Below are positions 45,273 to 54,076 of a stretch of DNA of 64,000 bases, piece by piece. The stretch covers positions 496,001 to 560,000 of the forward strand of contig NZ_CP063362.1 of the NCBI RefSeq assembly GCF_016807805.1. The letters are read 5' to 3'. Positions within the stretch are counted from its first letter, which is position 1. Every line of letters begins with the position of its first letter. A program made the translations under genes and the position numbers. This DNA comes from Xanthobacter dioxanivorans. GTDB taxonomy: Bacteria > Pseudomonadota > Alphaproteobacteria > Rhizobiales > Xanthobacteraceae. The notes under the pieces were generated by a model. That model searched no databases and was not told where the DNA came from. It saw only the letters and a program-made list of their open reading frames with translations.

Positions 45273-46552
45273 TCTTCGCTTCTCTCTTGAGCCTTCTCAG
45301 CCTGCTCTTCATGGGCATCCCCGTCGCGGCGACCCTGGCGATCACGGGACTGATCCTGTCCGGTCTTTATTCGCCGCTTCCGCTGCATTTTGCTATCGCC
45401 GAAATCTCCTGGACCGTCACCAATAACTTCCTGCTTATCGCCATCCCTTTGTTCGTGATGCTGGGAGAACTGCTGCTGCGCTCGGGCCTCGCCTCGCGCA
45501 TGTATTCAGCGCTGGTCTTGTGGATGCCCTGGCTGCCAGGCGGCCTGATGCACTCGAATATCGCAGCCTGCGCCATGTTCGCGGCCACCTCGGGCTCCAG
45601 CGTTGCCACCGCCGCGACCATCGGGACCGTGGCGCTCCAGGAAGTGAAGAGGAATTCCTATAACGAGCGTCTCTTCCTCGGAACCATTGCCGCAGGCGGC
45701 ACGCTTGGCATCCTCATCCCGCCTTCGGTCAACCTGATCCTCTTCGGTGTGCTGACGGAGACATCGATCCCTCGGCTTTACCTTGCCGGAATCCTGCCTG
45801 GTTTCCTGCTGGCGGGCTTCTTCTCCCTCCTGGTCGTCGTTCTCTGCCTGTGGCGTCCCGAATGGGGCGGAACGCAGACCCGCGCCAGTTGGAGCGATCG
45901 CCTGCACGCGCTGCCCGACCTTCTCCCGCCCTTGGTTATCTTTCTGGCGGTCATCGGCTCGATCTATATGGGTTGGGCAACCGCGACCGAAGCAGCGGCC
46001 CTCGGCGTAGTCACCACGGCCTTAATCGCCGCTCTTTACGGTTGCCTCTCCCTCCGCGTCATCCTGTCGGCGTTCGAGGGCACCATGCGCACGTCCGCCA
46101 TGATCATGGCGGTGATGATCGGAGCCTATTTCCTGAACCTCGTGTTCGGCGCCACTGGCCTGCCGGCGGCGGTCAGCACCTGGATCACGGGAATGGCGCT
46201 CACGCCGTTCGAGTTGTTCTGCCTCGTGGTCGCCTTCTATTTCGTGCTCGGCATGTTCATGGAGACGCTGTCCATGATGGTCGCGACGGTTCCCATCGTG
46301 GCGCCGATCCTCGCCGCTGCCGGGTTCGATCCGGTCTGGACAGGTATCATCATCGTGCTGTTGATGGAGATCGCCCTCATCACGCCCCCCGTCGGGCTCA
46401 ATCTCTTTGTGGTTCAGAGCTTGCGGAAACGCGGGCCTATGGCCGACGTGATCTTGGGCACGGCGCCGTTCGTTCTGGTGATGATCGGCTTCGTCTTCCT
46501 GCTCTACGCATGGCCTGATCTGGCCTTGTGGCTGCCTCGGAGCATGCGTTAG
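45269..46552 (+). CDS. dctM: TRAP transporter large permease (DctM family)
   Basis: A 427-residue, about twelve-helix permease. Conserved pieces: 'FLLIAIPLFVMLGELLLRSG', 'SGSSVATAATIGTVALQEVK' and 'AAGGTLGILIPPSVNLILFG', followed by 'PVGLNLFVVQSLRKRGPMAD' near the C-terminus. It carries out Na+-driven uptake with DctQ and the binding protein. It is the last gene of the operon; a GC-rich stem-loop without a clear T-tract follows (46568-46592). Confidence 0.92.
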   Translation: MIFASLLSLLSLLFMGIPVAATLAITGLILSGLYSPLPLHFAIAEISWTVTNNFLLIAIPLFVMLGELLLRSGLASRMYSALVLWMPWLPGGLMHSNIAACAMFAATSGSSVATAATIGTVALQEVKRNSYNERLFLGTIAAGGTLGILIPPSVNLILFGVLTETSIPRLYLAGILPGFLLAGFFSLLVVVLCLWRPEWGGTQTRASWSDRLHALPDLLPPLVIFLAVIGSIYMGWATATEAAALGVVTTALIAALYGCLSLRVILSAFEGTMRTSAMIMAVMIGAYFLNLVFGATGLPAAVSTWITGMALTPFELFCLVVAFYFVLGMFMETLSMMVATVPIVAPILAAAGFDPVWTGIIIVLLMEIALITPPVGLNLFVVQSLRKRGPMADVILGTAPFVLVMIGFVFLLYAWPDLALWLPRSMR

Positions 46553-46786
46553 CCGGCCTGTGCGTTTCCGCCCGCGCCAATGGGGCGGGCGGCGGCCCAG
46601 GCCGGGCGTATTGCGCAAGACCTTCGAACTCGCGGATGGTTTTATCCGTTTGGAGAAGGCGGCGAACGATGCGAGGCGCGCTTCGCGACTGAGAATGGCG
46701 CGCATCACAAAGGGGGCGGCCCGTCGTCACAAGCGCAGCGAACACGTCGCCACGCCGGCAAGCGCGCTGGATCGCATCATTTCGCT

Positions 46787-48217
46787 TCAGCTCACCTTGC
46801 TGACAGCCGGGATGACCCACGAGCCGTCGAGGATCGACGGGTTATTCTCGTCCGGCCAATACAGGCGCATCATCAGGTTGAAGCGGTCCTTCGGCGCGGG
46901 AAGCCAATTGGCTTCCTTCCCCGCGCCGGGGCTCTCGTTCTGTATGTAGATGATCAGCGAGCCATCCGGCTCGTACACCGGATTGGTGCGCACGCTCATC
47001 GAGTAACGGTTGATGGGGTTGGCGACGAAGAACATGTTCGCGTCATACATGGTCAGCGACCAGAAGCCCTTCACCGGCGGCAGCTGGCCGGCCGCAAAGC
47101 GCAGCTGGTACTTGTTCGCGCCGCTATATTCGTCGCCGGCCTTGTTCTTGAGCGAGGTCGGGTAGACCGCGTCCTGCGGGCGATTGGCGCCGAGGCCGAT
47201 GGCGGTGATGAGCGCGCGCTGGAGATAATCGGTGCCGTAGAGGCCGGTCTTGATGGTGTAGCCCCAGCCATTCACGTCCTTCACATCGCCGTCGCTGAAC
47301 TTGAAGTGCAGCATGATGCGATCGAAGGAGAGCTGCGGCAGGCGCTTCTCCCAGCGGGCGTTGATCGCCTTGGCATTAAATCTCTGACCCGGCACGAGGC
47401 CGATGTCCTTGAAGCGCTCCAGCGCCGGCTCATCCTTGGCCGCCGCCGGATTGGTCTTCATCAGCTCGGCGAGCAGCGTGAAATACTCGGTCGCGGTAAG
47501 CGCATTCACCTGATCACGCACCGAGGTCTTCATGTCGATGGCGGGATCGACCTTGCCGGCCGGCGGGGTGTAGTCTTTGCCGAGCGCACTCAGCGGGAAC
47601 AGCTTGAACTGGTCCTGCAGCGCATGGACGGCAGCATAATCCTCCGGCGTGCCGGAGCAATATATGCGCCCGAGCATCCACACCATGCTGGTCGGCGACT
47701 TCAGCCGCACCATGCCGTCCGGCACCTTGCCGGACCAGCCGGGGCCGGTGACGAGGAAGGTCTGCGCACCGGTGCCGGTGGTGCGGGAGCCGGGCACCTG
47801 GAACACATTGGTCCAGCCGTCGAGGAACGGCAGCAGGAAATAGCGGCCCTTCATGTCCGGGATGCTGATCACCCAGGGCTCGGCCCCGACATCGAAGAAA
47901 GCGGTGGTGTAGAGCGTGTCGGCATTCGGCGCCGTCACATCGCGGAACGCCGCGTCGGGATAGGAACGCGCCTTGATGATGGTACCCATCGGGGCGCGCA
48001 TGCCCTCCGGCGCTGCGACATTGGTCATGACGCGGCGGGTATATTCCATCGTCACCAGCGGATAGCCGTAGACATAGGCGTCCGAGGCGGCCTTGAAATC
48101 CTCGGTGCCCTCGACGAGGTCGAACAGCGGTCCGTCCCAGGCCAGAGCGCCCTGATGGGTGGCGGCGAGCGCGAAGGCGGTTCCGCCCAGCAGCAGGGTG
48201 CGGCGCGAGAGTATCAT
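46787..48217 (-). CDS. DUF1254/DUF1214 domain protein, exported
   Basis: A 476-residue protein with a signal sequence, 'MILSRRTLLLGGTAFALAA', cleaved near 'GALA'. It has the DUF1254 region 'SDAYVYGYPLVTMEYTRRVM' and 'PNADTLYTTAFFDVGAEPWV' and the C-terminal DUF1214 with 'KGFWSLTMYDANMFFVANPI' and 'DRFNLMMRLYWPDE'. Family function is unknown; members are secreted or periplasmic. I chose ATG 48217 (AGGAAG six bases before) over 48238. Stands alone, facing away from the AraC pseudogene with a 340-base spacer. Confidence 0.9.
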   Translation of the reverse strand: MILSRRTLLLGGTAFALAATHQGALAWDGPLFDLVEGTEDFKAASDAYVYGYPLVTMEYTRRVMTNVAAPEGMRAPMGTIIKARSYPDAAFRDVTAPNADTLYTTAFFDVGAEPWVISIPDMKGRYFLLPFLDGWTNVFQVPGSRTTGTGAQTFLVTGPGWSGKVPDGMVRLKSPTSMVWMLGRIYCSGTPEDYAAVHALQDQFKLFPLSALGKDYTPPAGKVDPAIDMKTSVRDQVNALTATEYFTLLAELMKTNPAAAKDEPALERFKDIGLVPGQRFNAKAINARWEKRLPQLSFDRIMLHFKFSDGDVKDVNGWGYTIKTGLYGTDYLQRALITAIGLGANRPQDAVYPTSLKNKAGDEYSGANKYQLRFAAGQLPPVKGFWSLTMYDANMFFVANPINRYSMSVRTNPVYEPDGSLIIYIQNESPGAGKEANWLPAPKDRFNLMMRLYWPDENNPSILDGSWVIPAVSKVS

Positions 48218-48238
48218 CACATGCTTCCTCAATGTCAT

Positions 48239-48558
48239 GGCGGGAACGTCGCGAGGCTCATTCAGCGACAGAGACGGTCATCATTATCCACCGGGCATTC
48301 GGTCACGTGAATCGGGAGCCGCACGACGGTAGGGCGGGCGTAAGGAAACGTCTACTCCTCGTGGCGCCGCCAGGCCGCGCGCGGAGGCCATCAAGAGCTT
48401 GTGTCAAGATCAGCTGCATATTTCCGTTTGATGACATGCAGTCGTGAAGCAATGTTTCCCTTTATTCAGGGGATTCGGGTCGCGACCGCCTTGTCGAGGG
48501 GGTAAGCCATAGCTTAGGTAAATTGCTGCCGCTTGCTTTAAGAGGACAGGGGCGACCG
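48239..48558. other. Divergent intergenic stretch
   Basis: About 320 bases between the DUF1254 start and the AraC-like pseudogene. No coding motif, terminator or structured RNA was found. Two-way promoters are likely, but no convincing boxes were identified. Confidence 0.35.
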
Positions 48559-49254
48559 AATTTGAACAATGTTCCGTCCCAGCGCGTCGGGCCGCTCGCG
48601 GCCTTGCCGGACCTGCTCAACAAACAGGGTGTCAGCCTTGATGAGGCCTTTGCGGGCTCGGGCATCGAACCCTCGCAGCTCGTGCCGGATCCGAGATTTC
48701 CCTATCCCGCCCTCTCCGCCCTCGTCGAGCGGTCGGCCATCTGGCGCGCTGCCCGCATCTCGGGCTCCTCGTCGGCGCGCGCAACGATCACCGCGCTCTC
48801 GGCCCGATCGGCGAGATGATGGCCAGTGCGCCGACGCTTGGCGACGCGTTTCGCGACTATGTCGGTCTTCAGATCAGCTATTCGCGCGGTGCAATGGTCT
48901 ATCTGCAGAATATCGGCGACGACACTCTTCTCGGCTACGGGCTGTACGCCTTCCCCGGAGCTGGCCGCCAGATCAATGATCTGGTCTTGGCCATCGGATG
49001 CAACATGGTCCGCTCGCTCACCGGCGGCCGCGCGGACCCGCTGTCCACGCCGGCGAGCGTGGGCCAGCCTATCAATATTGCGCCCTATCGCAGCGCCCTG
49101 AAGACCACCACCCTGTTTGATCAGGAGCATACCGCCGTGGAGGTCTCGGCGCGCGACATGGCGCTGCCGCTCCCCGGCCCGATCCGGCGAGACGGCTGCA
49201 ACTTCGCACCGGCATCCAGAAGACGCTGTGGGGCGACCTCGAGGACAACCGGTA
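48559..49254 (+). pseudogene. AraC-family regulator, frameshifted and truncated
   Basis: The N-terminal AraC-type ligand domain is readable across three frames: 'VGPLAALPDLLNKQGVSLDE' and 'DPRFPYPALSALVERSAIWR', then a one-base deletion near 48748 moving to 'CPHLGLLVGARNDHRALGPI' and 'AMVYLQNIGDDTLLGYGLYA', and a further shift near 49175 to 'PARRLQLRTGIQKTLWGDLE'. The DNA-binding helix-turn-helix half is missing altogether; after about 49254 an unrelated sequence leads to the thiolase gene. It cannot make a functional regulator and probably once controlled a neighbouring pathway. Confidence 0.75.
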
Positions 49255-49323
49255 TCGTTGGCGCTTTCCAATTCAGTATGATGCCGCCTGCCAGTTTGTT
49301 CACCGCACGCCGCAAGTGACCCG

Positions 49324-50502
49324 TCAGCAACGCTCGACAATGACGGCAATGCCTTGCCCCCCACCGATGCACAAGGTGACGAGCCCATAACGCCCGGCCG
49401 TGCGATGCAGCTCGTAGATGGCCTTGATGGCGAGAACCGCGCCGGTCGCGCCCACCGGATGGCCGAGCGCGATCGCCCCGCCATTGGGGTTCACCTTGGC
49501 CGGGTCGAGGCCAAGCGCCTTGGACACCGCGCAGGCCTGCGCCGCAAAGGCCTCGTTGGACTCGACCACGTCCAGCTCCTCGACCTTCAGCCCCGCTTTC
49601 TCCAGCGCGATCCGGACCGCAGGCACCGGGCCCATCCCCATCTCCGACGGGTCGACGCCCGAGAAGCCATAGGAGACGAGACGCGCCAGCGGCTCAAGAC
49701 CCCGCGCGCGGGCCACATCCGCATCCGCCAGCACCACGGCGGCTGCTCCGTCATTGATGCCGGAGGCGTTGCCCGCGGTGACGGTCCCGCCCTTCCTGAA
49801 CGCTGGCCTCAGCTTCGCCATGTCGTCGAGGCTTGCGTCGGCCCGGAAGTGCTCGTCGGTGTCGAACAAGACCGTTCCCTTGCGGGTTACGACCCCGAAC
49901 GGCGCGATCTGCTTAGCGAAGTGGCCGGCCGCCACCGCCGCCGCGGCCCGCCGGTGGCTCTCGACCGCGGCTTCGTCCTGCTGGGCGCGGCTGATGCCGT
50001 AACGCTCCGAGACGTTCTCGGCGGTCACCCCCATGTGGCCGTGGCCGAATGGATCGTTGAGCACGCCGAGCATCATGTCCACCGCCTCGGCGCCACCCAT
50101 CCGCTGCCCCCAGCGCGCCGCCGGCAGGAGATAGCCGCCGCGGCTCATGCTCTCGGCGCCGCCTGCAAGGGCGATTGAGGCATCCCCGAGGCGGATGATC
50201 TGGGCCGCGCTGACGATGGCCTGCAGGCCGGAGCCGCACAGGCGATTGACCGTCAGGGCCGGCGCGTCCTTCGGCACGCCAGCTTCCATGGCGATCACGC
50301 GGGACAGATACATGTCCCGCGGCTCGGTATGAATGACGTTGCCGAACACCGCATGGCCCACCTCCTCGGGAGCGATGCCGGCGCGGGAAATGGCCGCCTT
50401 GGCGGCATGGGCGCCGAGCGTCGTGGGCGGAACGTCCTTCAGCGTTCCCCCGAAGCTTCCGATGGGTGTGCGGGCCCCGGAGAGAAACACGATCTGGCTC
50501 AT
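49324..50502 (-). CDS. Acetyl-CoA acetyltransferase (thiolase)
   Basis: A 392-residue type II thiolase. Catalytic Cys in '[20 protein letters not shown]' (about residue 90), His in '[18 protein letters not shown]', and C-terminal catalytic Cys in '[17 protein letters not shown]'. It cleaves or forms 3-ketoacyl-CoA with CoA. It starts 38 bases downstream of the enoyl-CoA hydratase gene in a minus-strand run that reaches 58250, so it probably performs the last step, acetyl-CoA release, of that pathway. Confidence 0.93.
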   Translation of the reverse strand: MSQIVFLSGARTPIGSFGGTLKDVPPTTLGAHAAKAAISRAGIAPEEVGHAVFGNVIHTEPRDMYLSRVIAMEAGVPKDAPALTVNRLCGSGLQAIVSAAQIIRLGDASIALAGGAESMSRGGYLLPAARWGQRMGGAEAVDMMLGVLNDPFGHGHMGVTAENVSERYGISRAQQDEAAVESHRRAAAAVAAGHFAKQIAPFGVVTRKGTVLFDTDEHFRADASLDDMAKLRPAFRKGGTVTAGNASGINDGAAAVVLADADVARARGLEPLARLVSYGFSGVDPSEMGMGPVPAVRIALEKAGLKVEELDVVESNEAFAAQACAVSKALGLDPAKVNPNGGAIALGHPVGATGAVLAIKAIYELHRTAGRYGLVTLCIGGGQGIAVIVERC

Positions 50503-50540
50503 GGGATATCTCGGCTGAGGAGAGGGGACGGTCTTAAGTG

Positions 50541-51344
50541 TCAGGAGGATGCCGCTGCGCTGGCCGAACCGCTCCGCCCGCCCTTTGTTGCAAAGAACGC
50601 GGCAATGGCGGCGTGTACCGGAGGCTGGCGACCGAGCTCGCCCTGGAGATCCCGCTCGAGATCGAGCTGGGCGGAAAGAACGCTGTCGGAGGCATGGCGA
50701 ATGAGGCGCTTGGTGGCGGCGACCGCGCCCGGATCGAGGGTGGCGAGGCGGGTGGCGATCATCTCCGCTTCCTGGGCCAGCGCTGCGTCGTCATGCACCT
50801 GCCACACGAGCCCAAAGCTCAACGCCTCCTCCGCTGATATCTTCTCGCCGAGCAGCATCATGCCTGCGGCGCGAACCCGCCCGGACAGGTGGGTCAGGAA
50901 GGCCGAGTTGCCCGCGTCCGGCACCAGCGCAAGGCCGGCGAAAGGCTGGTAAAAATAGGCCGACCGCCCGGCAACCACGATGTCGGTGGCCAATGCGATG
51001 CCGACAGCCGCTCCCGCGCACGGGCCGTTCACCATCGCCACGATGGGCAGGCGTGAATCGCGCATCTGGCGGACGAGCGGGTTGAAGTGATCCTCGAGCA
51101 CGGCGTCGAGCGCAGGGAGGGTGTCAGGCGCGATGGAGGAGAGGTCGTAGCCGGCGCCGAAGGCGCGGCCTTCGCCCGTCAGCACCGCGCAGCGCACGTC
51201 CGGATCCGCTTCGGCGCGGGCGAACGCCGCTTTCAGCTCGTCCGCCGTCTGGTCGCGATAGGCGTTGAGGCGCCCTGGCCGGGCGACCGTCAGGCGCGCC
51301 ACCGCGCCGGTCTTCTCGTAGGTCACGTCCTCGTAGTCGCTCAT
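50541..51344 (-). CDS. Enoyl-CoA hydratase/isomerase family protein
   Basis: A 267-residue crotonase-fold protein: 'GAVARLTVARPGRLNAYRDQ', 'CAVLTGEGRAFGAGYDLSSI' (oxyanion-hole Ala/Gly) and 'VNGPCAGAAVGIALATDIVV'. The Glu residues of the classical hydratase active site are not clearly present, where 'LVPDAGNSAFLTHL' replaces 'L.PE.G....L', so an isomerase or other crotonase reaction is possible. It starts with an ATGA overlap on the HCCA-isomerase-like gene, showing tight coupling. Confidence 0.87.
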   Translation of the reverse strand: MSDYEDVTYEKTGAVARLTVARPGRLNAYRDQTADELKAAFARAEADPDVRCAVLTGEGRAFGAGYDLSSIAPDTLPALDAVLEDHFNPLVRQMRDSRLPIVAMVNGPCAGAAVGIALATDIVVAGRSAYFYQPFAGLALVPDAGNSAFLTHLSGRVRAAGMMLLGEKISAEEALSFGLVWQVHDDAALAQEAEMIATRLATLDPGAVAATKRLIRHASDSVLSAQLDLERDLQGELGRQPPVHAAIAAFFATKGGRSGSASAAASS

Positions 51345-51955
51345 GCGGGCTCCCTCCGATTGCCTCCCGCGAGCCGCCATGCGATCTGCGGCAGACGGTC
51401 CGCGCCGAAAAATCCCTCGCCGTCCACCACGAAATAGGGCGATCCGCACACGCCGGCGGCCACGGCTTCATCCACTGCGGCCGCGAGGCGCCGCTTGGTC
51501 CCTGGATCGGCCAATGTCGCGCGCGCGGATGCCTCGGTCATCCCAAAGGCCGCGGCGGTTTCGAGCACCACCGCCGCCTCCGCCAGCGACCGGCCTTCGA
51601 CGAGATGCGCATGCAGGAGCGCGTGCGCGATGTGCGGCGCGATTTCCGGGCGTGTCTCCGTCAGGGCATAGAACAGACGTCCTGCAAGATGAGTCGAAAC
51701 GCCCAATCGTTCCGGCAAGGCGAAGGGGACCCCGTGGAATGCGGCCGATCGCACCATGTCGGCGACCAGATAGCCGCGCCGGGCCGGTGCATCCAGGGGA
51801 GCCGGGATCCCCTGGGCCTTGAGCACGGCCCACAGCAGGACCGGTCGCCACGCGATGCTGCGCCGATGCTCCCGCGCCAGCCCTTCGATGCCGTTCAGCG
51901 CGAACCACGCATAGGGCGAGGCGAAATCGAAATAGAAGCGGATCGGCGCCGCCAT
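51341..51955 (-). CDS. 2-hydroxychromene-2-carboxylate isomerase-like DsbA-family protein
   Basis: A 204-residue thioredoxin-fold protein of the kappa-GST/HCCA isomerase type: 'IRFYFDFASPYAWFALNGIE' replaces the CxxC of DsbA by SPYA, then 'RPVLLWAVLKAQGIP' and 'VAAGVCGSPYFVVDGEGFFG'. In naphthalene degradation its relatives isomerise a chromene-carboxylate using glutathione. It is coupled by overlap to the enoyl-CoA hydratase and starts two bases after the carboxyltransferase, an unusual place for such a protein, so its reaction here is unknown. Confidence 0.85.
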   Translation of the reverse strand: MAAPIRFYFDFASPYAWFALNGIEGLAREHRRSIAWRPVLLWAVLKAQGIPAPLDAPARRGYLVADMVRSAAFHGVPFALPERLGVSTHLAGRLFYALTETRPEIAPHIAHALLHAHLVEGRSLAEAAVVLETAAAFGMTEASARATLADPGTKRRLAAAVDEAVAAGVCGSPYFVVDGEGFFGADRLPQIAWRLAGGNRREPA

Positions 51956-51957
51956 GG

Positions 51958-53565
51958 TCAGAAGCGGAACACGCCGTAGCCGGGCTCGCCGAGCGGTGCG
52001 TTGAGCGAGGCGGAGATGGCGATGCCCAGCGCGTTGCGCGTGTCCGCAGGATCGATCATGCCGTCGTCCCAGAGCTCGGAGGTGGAGTAGTAGGCCGAGA
52101 GCTGGTCCTGATAGGCGGCTCGGGTATCCTCCCACACCCGCTCCAGCACCTCGGCATCCACCTCGCCGCCGTTGCGGCGCATCTGGTTGGCCTTCACCTC
52201 GGCGAGGGTATTGGCGGCCTGGTCGCCGCCCATGACGCCGATCTGGTGGTTCGGCCAGGTGAGAAGCAGGCGGCTGTCGAACGCCCGCCCGCACATGCCG
52301 TAGTTCCCGGCGCCGAACGAGCCGTTGCACATCACGGTGAATTTTGGCACCCGCGAGCAGCTCTGCGCCATGATCATCTTGGCGCCGTCCTTGGTGATGC
52401 CGCGCCGCTCGTATTCGCGGCCGATCATGTAGCCCGTGATGTTCTGGAGGAAGACGAGCGGCGTATTGTTCTGGTTGCACAATTCGATGAAATGGGCACC
52501 CTTCAGCGAGGAATCGTTGAACAGCACGCCGTTGTTGGCAAGGATGCCCACCTTGAAGCCCCAGATGTTGGCGAAGCCGCAAATGAGGGTCGTGCCGTAG
52601 GCGGGCTGGTACTCGTGGAAGCGGCTGCCGTCGACGATGCGGGCGATGATCTCGCGCATGTCGAACTGCTTCTTGATGTCGTCGGGAACGATCCCGTAGA
52701 TCTCCTGGGGATCGTAGAGCGGCGGCTCCGGCGTCTCCTGCTGGCAGTTCCACCTCGTCGGACGGTCCCACTGGGCGACGATCTCCCGGCCGATATGGAT
52801 CGCTTCGTCCTCGCTCGTCGCGGGGTAGTCGCAGGTGCCGCTGACACTGGTATGCATGTCGGCGCCACCAAGCTCCTCGACGCTCACCTCCTCGCCGGTG
52901 GCGGCACGCACCAGCGGCGGACCACCCAGGAAGACGGCGCCGGTGCTGCGCACGATGACGCTGTAGTCCGACAGCGCGGGAATATAGGCGCCTCCGGCCG
53001 TGCAATGGCCGAACACGAGGGCGAGCTGCTTCACGCCGAGCCGCGAGAGGTGGGACTGGTTCCGGAAGATGCGTCCCGCCATGTGCTTGTCGGGGAACAC
53101 CTGCGACTGGAGCTGGAGGAAGCCGCCCGCGGAATCGCACAGGTGAACCACCGGCAGGCGGTTCTCCATGGCGATCTCCAGGGCCCGGACGATCTTCTTG
53201 GCCGTGAGCGGATACCAGGCGCCGCCCTTCACGGTGGAATCGTCAGAGCGGATCATCACCTCGCGGCCGGAGACGACGCCGATGCCGGTGACGGAGCTGG
53301 CGGAAGGAGAATCCCCCTCATAGGCCATGTTGGCGGCAAGCGAGGACAATTCGAGAAACGGCGTCCCCGGATCGAGCAGCTTCTCGATGCGCTCGCGTGG
53401 GCGCATCTTGCCTTGGCGGGCGAGGCGCTCCAGATCCCGCTGCGGCCGGGCGTGACGCGCGGCGTCCTGCCGCTCGCGAAAGCGGGCGACCAGGTCCCGG
53501 TTATGGGCGGCGTTGCGCCGGAAGTCGGCGCCCGCGGTGTCGATCATCGAGCGGATGACACGCAT
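51958..53565 (-). CDS. Acyl-CoA carboxylase carboxyltransferase (beta) subunit
   Basis: A 535-residue carboxyltransferase of the propionyl/methylcrotonyl/geranyl-CoA carboxylase class: 'RERIEKLLDPGTPFLELSSL', 'HCTAGGAYIPALSDYSVIVR', 'FLGGPPLVRAATGEEVSVEE' and 'MGGDQAANTLAEVKANQMRR'. Together these match methylcrotonyl- or geranyl-CoA carboxylase beta subunits more than propionyl ones. It transfers CO2 from biotin to an acyl-CoA. It lies three bases after the BCCP gene. Substrate remains open; AtuA nearby favours a branched unsaturated acyl-CoA. Confidence 0.92.
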   Translation of the reverse strand: MRVIRSMIDTAGADFRRNAAHNRDLVARFRERQDAARHARPQRDLERLARQGKMRPRERIEKLLDPGTPFLELSSLAANMAYEGDSPSASSVTGIGVVSGREVMIRSDDSTVKGGAWYPLTAKKIVRALEIAMENRLPVVHLCDSAGGFLQLQSQVFPDKHMAGRIFRNQSHLSRLGVKQLALVFGHCTAGGAYIPALSDYSVIVRSTGAVFLGGPPLVRAATGEEVSVEELGGADMHTSVSGTCDYPATSEDEAIHIGREIVAQWDRPTRWNCQQETPEPPLYDPQEIYGIVPDDIKKQFDMREIIARIVDGSRFHEYQPAYGTTLICGFANIWGFKVGILANNGVLFNDSSLKGAHFIELCNQNNTPLVFLQNITGYMIGREYERRGITKDGAKMIMAQSCSRVPKFTVMCNGSFGAGNYGMCGRAFDSRLLLTWPNHQIGVMGGDQAANTLAEVKANQMRRNGGEVDAEVLERVWEDTRAAYQDQLSAYYSTSELWDDGMIDPADTRNALGIAISASLNAPLGEPGYGVFRF

Positions 53566-53568
53566 GAC

Positions 53569-54072
53569 CTATTGATCTCCTTCTGCCGGCGCCAGGCGCG
53601 CGACCACTTCGTCCTTCTCGAAGGTGTCGCCATCGCCCTTCAGCACGGCGACGAGTTCGCCGTCGCGGGGCGCCACCAGCGTCGTTTGCAGCTTCATGCT
53701 CTCGATGGTGAGGACGGCCTCTCCCCGGATCACCGGGTCGCCCGCCGCCTTGTGGACGTGGACGACAGCGCCGGGCATGGGCGCGAGGATCTCGTCCCGG
53801 CCGCTGCCCGGGCCCGCGCCCTCGTCGAAGGGATCGACCACGTCCACCGCGACAGTGCGCCCGTCGATGCGCACCAGCGTGGTACCGGTGCTCGCGATGC
53901 GCTCGAACGGGAGGCGCGCGCCGTCGAAGGTGATGGCGCCGGATCCGTCGCCGGCCGGGCCGAGATCGGCGATGGTGTGGAGGCGGCCGTCGATGCGCAC
54001 CGTGAGGTGCGGCCGGCGGGCGACGATCTCCACCTCGTGGACACCGTCCTCCAGCTTCAGCTTCAATGTCAT
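53569..54072 (-). CDS. Biotin carboxyl carrier protein, separate polypeptide
   Basis: A 167-residue protein whose C-terminal 75 residues are a biotinyl domain: 'EILAPMPGAVVHVHKAAGDP' and the biotinylation site 'LTIESMKLQTTLVAP', where Ser-Met-Lys-Leu replaces the usual Ala-Met-Lys-Met. The N-terminal half is a beta-rich segment, as in the BT domain of MCC/PCC alpha subunits. In most acyl-CoA carboxylases it is fused to the biotin carboxylase; here the two are separate genes four bases apart. The biotin Lys is intact, so it should be functional. Confidence 0.88.
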   Translation of the reverse strand: MTLKLKLEDGVHEVEIVARRPHLTVRIDGRLHTIADLGPAGDGSGAITFDGARLPFERIASTGTTLVRIDGRTVAVDVVDPFDEGAGPGSGRDEILAPMPGAVVHVHKAAGDPVIRGEAVLTIESMKLQTTLVAPRDGELVAVLKGDGDTFEKDEVVARLAPAEGDQ

Positions 54073-54076
54073 GACC

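Noticed and set aside
40790..46552. Assignment as a hydroxyectoine/ectoine catabolism cluster
   Set aside because: A dehydratase and a TRAP system fit, but ectoine hydrolase, deacetylase and EutA/EutC-like genes are missing and DUF4392 has no place in that route.
46568..46592. GC-rich stem-loop (CCGCCCGC / GCGGGCGG) after the TRAP large permease as a terminator
   Set aside because: A stem of 8 bp exists, but no T-tract follows; not called as a feature.
51956..53140. Extension of the HCCA-isomerase frame into a 599-residue protein
   Set aside because: It reads the carboxyltransferase gene in another frame; Arg-rich and without family motifs.
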